Assembly: GCF_000463015.1 (NCBI RefSeq)
Contig: NC_022234.1
Location: 62,001 to 126,000, forward strand
Source: Variovorax paradoxus B4
GTDB lineage: Bacteria > Pseudomonadota > Gammaproteobacteria > Burkholderiales > Burkholderiaceae_C
Direction: 5' to 3'
Length of the DNA: 64,000 nucleotides
A program made the translations under genes and the position numbers. Every line of letters starts with the position of its first letter. Position 1 is the first letter of the stretch. Below the pieces are notes generated by a model. That model searched no databases, had not been told where the DNA came from, and saw only the letters and a list, made by a program, of their open reading frames with translations. Positions 51,535 through 60,312 of the stretch are shown piece after piece.

Positions 51535-52548
51535 TCAGCGTTCGGGGCCGTGCGTCAGCCGGTACTCGCCGGGCGCCACGCCGGTCCATTGCTTGAAGGC
51601 GCGGTGGAAGGTGCTGGCCTCCGAGAAGCCCACGCGGTTGGCGATGTCGAGCAGCGGCAGCGGCGTGTGCAGCAGGTATTCGATGGCGGCGTCGCGCCGC
51701 AGCTCGTCCTTGATCTGCTGGAAGCCGCGGCCCTCATCGCGCAGGCGCCGGCGCAGCGTCTGCGGCGTCACGGCCAGCGTTTCGCCCACTTCCTCCAGCG
51801 ACGGCAGCTCGCTGCCCAGCCCCTTGCGCAGCAGCCGGCGGATGCGCTCGGTGAGGCTGCTGGTGTCGCGGTACTTCACGATCAGGTTGGCCGGCGATCC
51901 GGCGAGGAATTCGCGCAGGCTCTGCGGCGACTGCACCACCGGCAGGTCGAGCCAGCGCGCCTCGAACGACATGCCGACATGCGCCTGGCCGTAGCGGATC
52001 GGAACCTGGTAGACGCGCGAGGTCTCGGTGTTGGTCTGTTCCGCCGTGTAGTCGACCTCGAGCAGCGGAATGCGGCGTGCCACCAGCCATGACGAGGCGT
52101 TGAAGGCGAACAGCATGAAGGCCTTCACCGCGTAGTCGAGCCGTGCATCGGAGGCGCGCCGCAACACGAACTGCACATGCGCACTGCCGCCTTGCACCGT
52201 GAGGCGCGGCACGAAGTCGTGCAGCAGCAGGTGGTACGAAGCGAAGCCCTCGCGCAGGGCCTCGCCGAGCGTGGCGCTGCGCACCAGCTGTCGCATGCAC
52301 TGGCCGAAGCTGCCGGGCGGCAGCGGGCAGCTCAAGAGGCCCCAGATCTCGTCGCGCAGTTCGCGCCGCAGCGCCCGGATCAGCAACGCGTACTGGCGCT
52401 GCGAGATGCGCGCCAGCGGCGACTCCAGCAGCGACGGCGCGATGCCCGCGCGGGCCAGCACGCGCGCCGCGTCAACGCCGCGGTGGCGCGCGCCCATCAG
52501 GATGCTGTGCACCTGCTGGATGGCAACGGTGTGGTGGGTGAGCGTCAT
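51535..52548 (-). CDS. AraC-family regulator (Arabinose_bd type)
   Basis: A 337-residue regulator with an N-terminal ligand-binding domain of the Arabinose_bd class (about 20-205) and a C-terminal double helix-turn-helix. The latter reads LAVTPQTLRRRLRDEGRGFQQIKDELRRDAAIEYLL, then DIANRVGFSEASTFHRAFKQWTGVAPGEYR. Members of this type often respond to fatty or aromatic acids and control nearby CoA-ester genes. It lies between the racemase and synthetase genes in the same direction and is the only regulator in the cluster. Confidence 0.87.
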   Translation of the reverse strand: MTLTHHTVAIQQVHSILMGARHRGVDAARVLARAGIAPSLLESPLARISQRQYALLIRALRRELRDEIWGLLSCPLPPGSFGQCMRQLVRSATLGEALREGFASYHLLLHDFVPRLTVQGGSAHVQFVLRRASDARLDYAVKAFMLFAFNASSWLVARRIPLLEVDYTAEQTNTETSRVYQVPIRYGQAHVGMSFEARWLDLPVVQSPQSLREFLAGSPANLIVKYRDTSSLTERIRRLLRKGLGSELPSLEEVGETLAVTPQTLRRRLRDEGRGFQQIKDELRRDAAIEYLLHTPLPLLDIANRVGFSEASTFHRAFKQWTGVAPGEYRLTHGPER

Positions 52549-52612
52549 CAGTGGCGGCCGCTGCTGCAACTCGGCCGGTGGGATTGTAGGCAGCGCCCCG
52601 GGAGGCAGCGCC

Positions 52613-53797
52613 TCAATCGATGGCGCCGGCCGCCCGCAGCGCGGCCACGGCCGATGCGTCGAGCCCGGCCTGCCGCAGGATCTCGTCGGTGTGCTCCCCG
52701 GCGCGCGGGGCGGGGCGCGCAACGGCCGGCTCGAAGCCGGTCATCTTGATCGGACAGCCGAGCTGCGGCGGCGCTGCGGCATCGGCCGCAACGTGCATGC
52801 CGCGCGCGCGGAAATGCGGATGCGCCAGCGTCTCGTCGATGCGCAGCACCGGCGTCACGCAGCCCGTGCCGTCGTGGAACAGGCCGCGCCAGTGCGCGAG
52901 CGGCCGCGCGCCGAAGATGGCGGCCAGCTCCGCGCGCAGGCGTTCCTCGGTGGCGGCATCGCCACTGCGGTGCAGCGGCGCGAGGTCGGGGCGCTCGAGC
53001 AGGCGGCACAGGTCGTTCCAGAACTTGGGCTCGAGCGCACCCACCGCCAGCTGCCGGCCATCGGCCGTGCGGTAGTAGCCGTAGCAGGCGAGCGCGCCTG
53101 TCAGCGCGCTGTGGCCGATGCGCGGCACGCTGCCGTGCTGGTGCAGGCCGGCCAGCGGCAGCACCGCATGGGCCAGCACACCATCGGCCATCGCGATGTC
53201 GACATGCCGCCCGCGACCGCTGCGTGCGGCATCGAACAGCGCGGCCAGAATCCCGGCCACCGCGGTCATGGTGCCGCCCAGCAGATCGGCCACGGGCAGG
53301 TTCGACAGGGCGGGGCCCGCGGCATTGCCGATCTGGTCGGCCACGCCGGCCAGCGCCGAGTAGTTCAGGTCATGCCCCGGCGTGTCGCAGAGCGGCCCGG
53401 TCTGGCCGAAGCCGCTGATGCTGCAGTAGACGATGCGCGGGTTCACGGCCGCCACCGCTTCATAGCCGACGCCAAGCCGTTGCATCACGCCGGGCCGGAA
53501 GCCCTCCACCAGCACGTCGGCCTCGCGGCACAGGCGCAGCAGCGTGGCCACGCCCTGCGCGTGCTTCAGGTCGATGCGGATCGCGCGCTTGTTGCGGTTG
53601 ACGAGCGCGCGCACGCTGGGGCTCGCGTAATCGCCGGCACCGGTGTCTTCGATCTTGATCACGTCGGCGCCGAGGTCGGCCAGGTGCATGGCGCCGAGCG
53701 GCCCGGGAAGCAGGCGGGTCAGGTCGAGCACGCGCACGCCGGCGAGCGGCGCGCCTTTCGATGCGCTTGCCAGGGATTCGGGGGAAGAGGTCATCAT
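52613..53797 (-). CDS. alpha-methylacyl-CoA racemase-like class III CoA-transferase family protein
   Basis: A 394-residue CaiB/BaiF-fold protein. VRVLDLTRLLPGPLGAMHLADLGADVIKIED is the CoA-binding front and NRNKRAIRIDLK follows. The TPGHDLNYSALAG motif, with the H-D pair, is the hallmark of alpha-methylacyl-CoA racemases rather than transferases. It would interconvert 2R- and 2S-methylacyl-CoA so that the dehydrogenase can act. It is the first gene of the leftward cluster. This activity is needed for isoprenoid, bile-acid or sterol side chains. Confidence 0.85.
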   Translation of the reverse strand: MMTSSPESLASASKGAPLAGVRVLDLTRLLPGPLGAMHLADLGADVIKIEDTGAGDYASPSVRALVNRNKRAIRIDLKHAQGVATLLRLCREADVLVEGFRPGVMQRLGVGYEAVAAVNPRIVYCSISGFGQTGPLCDTPGHDLNYSALAGVADQIGNAAGPALSNLPVADLLGGTMTAVAGILAALFDAARSGRGRHVDIAMADGVLAHAVLPLAGLHQHGSVPRIGHSALTGALACYGYYRTADGRQLAVGALEPKFWNDLCRLLERPDLAPLHRSGDAATEERLRAELAAIFGARPLAHWRGLFHDGTGCVTPVLRIDETLAHPHFRARGMHVAADAAAPPQLGCPIKMTGFEPAVARPAPRAGEHTDEILRQAGLDASAVAALRAAGAID

Positions 53798-53939
53798 GTG
53801 GGCTGCAATCTAGGCGGCGCGGGCCGCCGCGGCAATGGCAGCACCGCTCCTGGCGATTGGCGAAAAGCGTCAGGTCGGCGGCCGATCGGCCCCCCGGCAC
53901 GGATCGGACTGCCTGCCACTACCTGAAGGAGCACGAATC

Positions 53940-54374
53940 ATGAAAATGCAGCAAGCGGTGAAAGAGCTGTTCGAGCGGTATGCGCGGCATTTCAACGATG
54001 CGCTGACCGCCGAGCCCGATCTCGAAGCCATTGCCGACCTGTACACCGACACGTTCGTTGCCGCATCGCCATCCGGGATCATGTCGGGCAAGAACGACGA
54101 TGAACTCAGGAAGGTGATGGCCGACGGCTTCGCACGCTATCGCGAGATGGGCACGAAGAAGATGGAAGTGAGCGATCTGCGCGTGACGCCGATCGATGAG
54201 ATCCATGGTCTGGCGCATGTCGACTGGCGTGCCACTTACCATGTCGATGGTGCCCTGAAGGTGATTGATTTCACCAACGTGTATCTGATTCGGGTCGACG
54301 GCACCAAGGGCAAGGTGTTTGGCTGGATCACCGGGGACGAAAACGCTGAACTGAAAAAGCACGGTATCGCCTGA
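53940..54374 (+). CDS. SnoaL-like/NTF2-fold protein
   Basis: A 144-residue protein with ATG 53940 and a strong AAGGAG nine bases upstream. LFERYARHFNDALTAEPDLEAIADLYTDTFVAASPSGIMSG and HVDWRATYHVDGALKVIDFTNVYLIR are NTF2-like helix and strand elements. The function is unknown. It is divergent from the acyl-CoA cluster (142-base gap) and could share its control. It converges on the DUF4336 gene with only three bases between them. Confidence 0.72.
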   Translation: MKMQQAVKELFERYARHFNDALTAEPDLEAIADLYTDTFVAASPSGIMSGKNDDELRKVMADGFARYREMGTKKMEVSDLRVTPIDEIHGLAHVDWRATYHVDGALKVIDFTNVYLIRVDGTKGKVFGWITGDENAELKKHGIA

Positions 54375-54377
54375 CCC

Positions 54378-55148
54378 TCACCTCCCGAGATGCTTTCCGA
54401 AGATTCGGCGGATGACCTCGTCTGCACCCACGTCGAAGCAGCGCCCATGACTGAGCAAGATGCGACGAGGCCGCCAAGCGTGAAGTTTCGCGATGGTCGC
54501 AGCTGCCTCTTTCCGCTGCAGCAACAGCGGCAGGCGCATCCCGAAGAACAACTGCCCCCGTGGGTGGTACATCCCGCTCATTCTCGTGAACGTTCGCCAG
54601 GGCTCGTCCATCTTGTCCAACTCGATGTTGACGATGGCATCCGTCACGATGAGAGATTCTGATTCCCGATGGAAGAAGATGTATTCCTTGAAGTAGCCAC
54701 CCGGAAACAGCGTCTGGTCCAGTTCGTTGCGCCATTCGTCGGGCGGGTCCCGATCGAGGTCTCTCCCGAAACGGATCTCCACGTGCCGCGCTCTGCTCCT
54801 TCTGCGCACGCCCGGCGAGGCCCATGCGACGGCATCCGGAAAGGCCTTCAACCATTCTCCAATGTGGGCATAGTGAAACTGGTTGGGAGAGATCAGATGT
54901 CGGACAGTCCCGATGCGCTCAAGCTCGTCCGCGAGCCTGCGATCGAACTTCGTCGGCGAGTGAAGGAAAAGATCGCCGTTCGAGAGGCGCACTACCGTCA
55001 TGCGGGTGGTGAACGGCAGCGGCAGCCTGACACCAGCCACGGTCAGGTATTCAAAGGGCCCATCGACAACTCCGATGTTTGCCGCCACGGGCTTGTACAC
55101 GTTGATCGGCTCGTAACGTGCTGCGGCCATATTGCGTCCCGGATACAT
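54378..55148 (-). CDS. DUF4336 protein
   Basis: A protein of about 256 residues. The blocks YEPINVYKPVAANIGVVDGP, TRMTVVRLSNGDLFLHSPTKFD and HLISPNQFHYAHIGEW match the DUF4336 family, which looks like a degenerate metallo-beta-lactamase fold (LSHGRCF near the C-terminus). Cellular role unknown. The start is uncertain: GTG 55175, ATG 55148 and ATG 55130 are in frame, and 55148 is used here because a weak AGG lies in front. Confidence 0.72.
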   Translation of the reverse strand: MYPGRNMAAARYEPINVYKPVAANIGVVDGPFEYLTVAGVRLPLPFTTRMTVVRLSNGDLFLHSPTKFDRRLADELERIGTVRHLISPNQFHYAHIGEWLKAFPDAVAWASPGVRRRSRARHVEIRFGRDLDRDPPDEWRNELDQTLFPGGYFKEYIFFHRESESLIVTDAIVNIELDKMDEPWRTFTRMSGMYHPRGQLFFGMRLPLLLQRKEAAATIAKLHAWRPRRILLSHGRCFDVGADEVIRRIFGKHLGR

Positions 55149-55277
55149 CTTGCCTGAAGCACAGAGCAAGTTCACCCGACCATGAACATCGCCATGCTAT
55201 ATGCCAGACCATGCCGATCGGTTGACGCCGGCATGCACCCCTGGCTACATTCCCAAAAAGCTCTTGGAGAAACCACA

Positions 55278-55553
55278 TTGCCCGGACATGTGTACTTCAT
55301 ACTCGCTTTCGTTGCCGTCGCAGTGCTCGCGGGAAATCTGGTCGCAACGGTCGTTGTAGTATTGCGCAGCGATTTTTATTCGCCGCTGCAACGCCAACTC
55401 CAGTTGGCCCTGGTGTGGTTGATTCCTGTGATCGGGGCCGCATGCTGCATGAGCTTCGCGTCCCTTCACAGGCGCCCGATCCACAGGCCTGACAAGAGAT
55501 TCCCGGGACCCGACTCCTTCAGTCTGCCCGGCGGTGAGGCCAACGGTCCCTGA
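55278..55553 (+). CDS. small membrane protein with two helices
   Basis: A predicted 91-residue protein with start TTG 55278 (GGAG eight bases upstream) or the longer ATG 55182. Two hydrophobic helices (HVYFILAFVAVAVLAGNLVA and LALVWLIPVIGAACCMSFA) are joined by a short polar loop, with a polar C-terminus rich in Arg and Pro. No family is recognised. It precedes the GAD-like gene on the same strand. Confidence 0.5.
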   Translation: MPGHVYFILAFVAVAVLAGNLVATVVVVLRSDFYSPLQRQLQLALVWLIPVIGAACCMSFASLHRRPIHRPDKRFPGPDSFSLPGGEANGP

Positions 55554-55659
55554 ATTCGGCGATGCCCGTCTGCCATTGATGGCCGACCCGCGCATCACCC
55601 TTCGCCAAGAGGCTTGTGCCTCTGCGAAGAATTCAAACCCATTTCCGAAATCGAAATCC

Positions 55660-57066
55660 ATGTTCGGCCGAACCAAGCTCCATCCATTCATCAGGGCGAA
55701 CCCTCCGCACGCGGACTGCGCACCGGCGACGAAGGACCTGCTGGGCAGGTACGAGGGGCAGTTGCCCGCCGCGCTGCTCGAGTTGTGGCGCAAGCACGGC
55801 CTTGGGCTCTACGGCCGCCGGCAGATCTGCCTGATCGATCCGCAGGCATGGCAATCCACGCTCGACCGATGGATCGTTTCGCCGCCCAGCGCCACCGTGC
55901 GCGTGCCCATTGCGCTGACGCCATTCGGCACGCTTCTTTTCTACAGGAAGCTCACGGCTTCGGACGAGGACGTCGCGGCGCTGAACCCCGTGACTCGCAG
56001 CATCAGCATCCTGAGCTGGGACCTGGCGGATCTGTTCAACAAGATTCTGAGCGACCCGAGCCAGGCCGATGAGTTCATCCAACCGGCCATGCTCGAAACC
56101 GCGCAGCAGCAAGCAGGAACGCTGGCTCCCGGCGAGGCGTACCACGTCGATCCGATGCTGTTGTCCATGCAGATGCTGAAGATCACCAGGACGAACGCGC
56201 TCGCGCTTCACCAGAAGCTTCGCGCACAGGTCGACCACGAGCAGGCGCCGCCCGCGCCGCCGCCGGACAGCATCCGCGCAGCCTTGCCCACCAACTACCG
56301 CGAGTCCTTCAAGGACATGGAAAGAAAAGACGGCCAACCGAGCGGGCTCTATCTGTCGACTTACATCGATTGGCGCCGGCTGGTCGGGCTCGACGCGGAT
56401 GGCAACTATCGGCTGCTCTTCTGGAAGAACGATCACAAGACGGGCGAAGCATCGGGCATCCGGCACTACAGCGGGCGGTATCGGGTGCTCGATACCGAAG
56501 AAGGCGACTGCCTGCTGCGGCTCGACCTGGTGTTCACCGGCAAGTCGCTGGGCAGCGATGCCGACGATGACGGCCTGTACCTGATGCGCAGCGGCGGACA
56601 GCCGCTGCTGTTGCAGGCCGCCCGCCTCGAGGACATGGCAACGGCCATCGGCGGGCGCGCAACGATGGGCAGCTCCGAACACTACTTCCAGCCCGTGCGG
56701 CTGGACGATCCTTTTCCTGTCGAGAACTCCGACGGAATGGACGCTCCGCCGTTCGAGGACCTGCCGGCTGCGCTGCAGGCACTGGTGCACCGCGAGCCGT
56801 TGAGGGCCACGATAATCGAGGTCGGCGCCGACAACGACCCGGAAGACTCCACCGTGATGGTCTGGGTGGATCTGGGAAAGAACGACGGGCTGCGAATGAA
56901 CATGCCGCTCATGTCGCCCAAGGACAGCCCGCGCGCTCTTTACGGCTGGGTGTGGCAGATGGACCCGGAGCGTTGCGGAGTTGGCATCAAGGTGCGACGC
57001 GATGCGGCAGGCGCCATCGTCAATGGACCCGAGCCAGGCGATGTCCTTGTCAGCCGGGCGGATTGA
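55660..57066 (+). CDS. GAD-like/DUF1851 multidomain protein
   Basis: A 468-residue cytoplasmic protein. Residues 1-190 resemble a GAD-like plus DUF1851 (Tdi1-type immunity) arrangement: CAPATKDLLGRYEGQLPAALLELWRKHGLGLYGRRQICLIDP and GEAYHVDPMLLSMQMLKITRTNALALHQKL. A middle part of about 170 residues is unassigned (LYLSTYIDWRRLVGLD...). The C-terminal 90 residues (ATIIEVGADND, then VWVDLGKNDGLRMNMPLMSP) look like a small beta-domain. The usual immunity protein ends after the first part, so this is an unusual extension. No ribosome site fits the start well, and an ATG at 55579 is also in frame. Confidence 0.6.
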   Translation: MFGRTKLHPFIRANPPHADCAPATKDLLGRYEGQLPAALLELWRKHGLGLYGRRQICLIDPQAWQSTLDRWIVSPPSATVRVPIALTPFGTLLFYRKLTASDEDVAALNPVTRSISILSWDLADLFNKILSDPSQADEFIQPAMLETAQQQAGTLAPGEAYHVDPMLLSMQMLKITRTNALALHQKLRAQVDHEQAPPAPPPDSIRAALPTNYRESFKDMERKDGQPSGLYLSTYIDWRRLVGLDADGNYRLLFWKNDHKTGEASGIRHYSGRYRVLDTEEGDCLLRLDLVFTGKSLGSDADDDGLYLMRSGGQPLLLQAARLEDMATAIGGRATMGSSEHYFQPVRLDDPFPVENSDGMDAPPFEDLPAALQALVHREPLRATIIEVGADNDPEDSTVMVWVDLGKNDGLRMNMPLMSPKDSPRALYGWVWQMDPERCGVGIKVRRDAAGAIVNGPEPGDVLVSRAD

Positions 57067-57253
57067 AGCGCTTGGAAGCCACGACAAGCAAACGATGGAC
57101 ACGCGCCGCTGATGCCATGAGAAAGTCTTGGGAATGGCCGAGTGCCCCCATCCTGCCACGCGGCCGAATTCGTTGCCGCCCTGGCCGTGGACCAAGATCG
57201 AGGGATTTCATGGCGCCACCGGTAATCGTCTCTCGGCCGGCCTTGCGCACAGC

Positions 57254-57967
57254 TCAACCGCCCGCCCCAAGCGCCGGCGATGACTCCACGCCCAGCACCT
57301 TCTCGATGTCCCGCAGCTCGTCCGGCCCGAGCGGTTGCGCCGACGGCAGCAACCCTTCCTTCCAGTGATGGACGTCCCAGGTGTTGGTGCCGTGGAAGGT
57401 ATAGATGTAGAGCTCCGGGAAATCGAGTCCGACCAGCAGGCGCTGGCGCAGCATCGCCTGGATCACCGGCGTGTCTTCCTCGCGCGGCAGTTCCGGATAC
57501 GGCGGTACCACGTCGCGTCGCGCAAGCAGGCTGCCTTCCCAGGCGCGCTGGCCGGAGACGTAGGCGCGCTTCTCGACGGCGTCGTACATGGTCCAGCGCA
57601 CCAGCACGCACCCCGGGCGCCCGTGCTTCTGGGTCGCTCCGACCTGCACCGCGAGTCGCGCCGGGCCGTGCCAGTCGTCATCGTCCCACTGGGCGACGAA
57701 TTCGCCTCGCGCGGCCTCGATCGACAGGTTGCGCAGCGCACCGAGCGTTTGCTTCGGCGAGGCCAGGACCTCGACGCAACGGACGGACGGATCGTCGGCC
57801 AGGGTGGCGGCGTAGGCCATCGTCGCGGCATCGTCGGACTCGTAGAGCAGCACCAGCTCCCTGTTTGTCCAGGTCTGGGACCGGAAGCACGCGACCGCGC
57901 GCTTGAGCATCGCCACGCGGCCGCGCGTGACGCAAAGGCAGGAAACGAGCGGCAGGGACTTTGTCAT
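57254..57967 (-). CDS. GT2-type glycosyltransferase
   Basis: A 237-residue GT-A fold enzyme. PLVSCLCVTRGRVAMLKRAVACFRSQTW is the nucleotide-binding front and GALRNLSIEAARGEFVAQWDDDDW has the DxD metal motif at 95-98. It lacks membrane helices, so it is a soluble transferase. ATG 57967 overlaps the end of the large TPR glycosyltransferase gene (ATGA), so the two probably act on the same protein or glycan. Donor and acceptor are unknown. Confidence 0.82.
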   Translation of the reverse strand: MTKSLPLVSCLCVTRGRVAMLKRAVACFRSQTWTNRELVLLYESDDAATMAYAATLADDPSVRCVEVLASPKQTLGALRNLSIEAARGEFVAQWDDDDWHGPARLAVQVGATQKHGRPGCVLVRWTMYDAVEKRAYVSGQRAWEGSLLARRDVVPPYPELPREEDTPVIQAMLRQRLLVGLDFPELYIYTFHGTNTWDVHHWKEGLLPSAQPLGPDELRDIEKVLGVESSPALGAGG

Positions 57968-60054
57968 GAGGCGGCAACGTGGATGTGGTCCGGCGGCAAG
58001 CCGAGCCGATGGCGGTCCCACATGGCCGCGAAGGCGGTTTCGATGCGCCTTGCGAACAGCGGGGTGTCGAAGAGGGGAGTCTCGGTGCGGTTGCAGTCAA
58101 GGCGGCGGCGCAGGTCGGCGAGCTTTTCCGGCGAGGTCGCCAGGGACAGTGCCGCCGCCTCGTACTCGTCCACGCACCTAGTCACGAGCTCGGGAAGCCC
58201 GATGGTGTTCAGCAGACTCGCCGCGACCCGGGATGCGAAGGTACGGCCGGCAAGCGTCAGCACCGGTAGACCGGCCCACAGTGCATCGCTGCAGGTGGTG
58301 TGCGCGTTGTAGTGGAAGGTGTCCAGGAACAGGTCGGCGTGCGCGTGGCGTGCGAGGTGGTCGGCGAGCGGCAGGCGTTCGGCCCAGACGACGCGCCCGG
58401 ATTCGACGCCATGCGCGATGGCCTCGGCCTCGATGCCGGCCACCGCCGCATCGCTGCCTCTCAACAGCCACAGGACGCTGCCGGGCACCTGGCGAAGCAG
58501 CCGCATCCAGACCTCGAAGACATCGGGCGTGATCTTGTAGTTGTTGTTGAAGCACGCGAAGACCACGCCCTGCGGCGGCAGGCCCATGTCCTTGCGGGTC
58601 GAGGCCGCATCACCGATGGCCTTGGTGTCGTCGTTGGCCTGGTACGACCCGGGCAGGATCACCACCTTTTCCGCGTAGTGGCCGTATTCGTCGGGGCGGA
58701 TCAGCGTCGCGTCGGCAACGATGTAGTCCATGAAGTCGCACCCCATCGAGGCCGGAAAGCCGAGGTAGTTGACCTGCACCGGTGCCGCACGGCGCGCAAA
58801 GATGCTCGGCCGCGCGCCTTCGGTGAATCCATTGAGGTCGACCGCGATGTCGATCCCTTCGGCCCGCGCCAGCGACGCGATCTGCGCATCGCTTCGATCG
58901 GCGACGTCCATGAAGCGGTCGAACGCTGCCGCGACGCGCCGTGTCATCGGGTCCGTGGTCGCTGGCCCGAAGGCAAAGCCGAACAACTCGAAGCGCTGGC
59001 GGTCGTGGCATTCGAACAATCGCACCATCAGCTGGGACGTGGCGTGGTTGCGGAAGTCGGACGAGAAATAGCCGACGCGCAGCTTCTGCTTCGATGGACA
59101 CGACGCGAAGCCCGCGGTGCCCTCGCGCTTCGGATACTGGTCTTGCGCGTAGGTGCGCGCGCATGCCAGCAGCGTGGCCGGACATGCGGGCGTCGCCAGC
59201 AACGAGAACGGGACGGCCGCCTTCTCGCCGGCGCCGACGCGCGCGAGCATGTCGGCCACCATCGGCGCCCACCCCGACCAGCGGCACATGAGCATCGTGT
59301 TGTAGAGCCAGTGGCCTCGCTCGTAGGCACTATCGGGAGGAAGCTTCGCGATCTCCGCGTGCACGGCGTGGGCCTCGGCATGCCGGCCGAGGCGCGCGAG
59401 GATCATGGCGTGGGTCATGAGCGCGGCGCTGTCTTGCGGCGCCAGCGCCAGGGCCTGTTCGCAGCTTCGCAGCGCCTCCGATCCGCGTCCGAGTTCGGCC
59501 AGCGCGAGCCCGCGATCCGCCCACGCGCGCACCAGTTCCGGATCCGACGCCAGCGCCCGGTCGCAGTGCCGAAGCGCCTCGTCGAAGCGGTGCAGCTCGG
59601 CCAGGGTCCTTGCGAGGTTGGCATAAAGCACGGGGGAACCGGCATCGATGTCCAGCGCGCGCTGGAAGGCTGCCAGCGCCCGCTCGTGGTCGCCGAGGGC
59701 GCTGTGGGCGACGCCCGTTTCGTGCCAGGCCTCGAAGAAATCGCCACCCCGTGCGATGGCGCGCTGGAACGACCTCAGGGCGGCACGCGCCTGCCCGCGC
59801 TGCAACTGGACCTTTCCGAGATAGAAGAGCGCTTCTGCCGAGCACCCGCGCAGGGTCGACGCCTTGAGCAGGAGTTCTTCACACTCCTCCAACTGATCGC
59901 GGTTGCCGCAGATGTAGGCCAGCAGCTCGCAGGCCCTGGGAAGCGCCTTGCCGCGGCGGATGAGTTGGCGCAGTAGCTCCTCGCAAACCTGGAGCTGTCC
60001 GGTTCGGAAGTAGCGTTCGGCCACGACGATTTTCTGGTGCGTGGTTTGCATCAT
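57964..60054 (-). CDS. TPR-containing O-GlcNAc-transferase-like (GT41) glycosyltransferase
   Basis: A 696-residue protein. About seven TPR units fill the first 300 residues (AWHETGVAHSALGDHERALAAFQRALDIDA is a clear one), then a GT41/SPINDLY catalytic part begins at KLRVGYFSSDFRNHATSQLM, with the conserved His. Later come VQVNYLGFPASMGCDFMDYIVAD, CFNNNYKITPDVFEVWMRLL (catalytic-type Lys) and DTFHYNAHTTCSDALWAGLPVLTL. Bacterial members glycosylate proteins such as flagellin or adhesins. No flagellin gene is in the window. The start is at the first of two adjacent ATGs. Confidence 0.88.
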   Translation of the reverse strand: MMQTTHQKIVVAERYFRTGQLQVCEELLRQLIRRGKALPRACELLAYICGNRDQLEECEELLLKASTLRGCSAEALFYLGKVQLQRGQARAALRSFQRAIARGGDFFEAWHETGVAHSALGDHERALAAFQRALDIDAGSPVLYANLARTLAELHRFDEALRHCDRALASDPELVRAWADRGLALAELGRGSEALRSCEQALALAPQDSAALMTHAMILARLGRHAEAHAVHAEIAKLPPDSAYERGHWLYNTMLMCRWSGWAPMVADMLARVGAGEKAAVPFSLLATPACPATLLACARTYAQDQYPKREGTAGFASCPSKQKLRVGYFSSDFRNHATSQLMVRLFECHDRQRFELFGFAFGPATTDPMTRRVAAAFDRFMDVADRSDAQIASLARAEGIDIAVDLNGFTEGARPSIFARRAAPVQVNYLGFPASMGCDFMDYIVADATLIRPDEYGHYAEKVVILPGSYQANDDTKAIGDAASTRKDMGLPPQGVVFACFNNNYKITPDVFEVWMRLLRQVPGSVLWLLRGSDAAVAGIEAEAIAHGVESGRVVWAERLPLADHLARHAHADLFLDTFHYNAHTTCSDALWAGLPVLTLAGRTFASRVAASLLNTIGLPELVTRCVDEYEAAALSLATSPEKLADLRRRLDCNRTETPLFDTPLFARRIETAFAAMWDRHRLGLPPDHIHVAAS

Positions 60055-60312
60055 CGGAGCGTTGCGGAAGAAGAGCGCACCCGCCCGGCACAGCGGCCGC
60101 GCGAGCGCGTGTCGAACGCGCGGTGTCTTCAACACGCCATCCAGACCTTGGTTCCCTCGGCAAGGAGGATACAAATGGTTTCGGCTTGTGGCAATGCAAA
60201 TGTGGTTTTGGCGCGGTATTGAGCGTCCGGCGAACCCACCTTTAACGGCTTGCCTCCGGCGGCCAGGACGACGGCTGTGCACCGCTTCGTCCGCGCCGGC
60301 AACGGCGCTCCA

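Noticed and set aside
52613..53797. Call of formyl- or succinyl-CoA transferase for the CaiB-fold protein
   Set aside because: The GHDLNY motif and N-terminal features fit alpha-methylacyl-CoA racemase better; a transferase role is not fully excluded.
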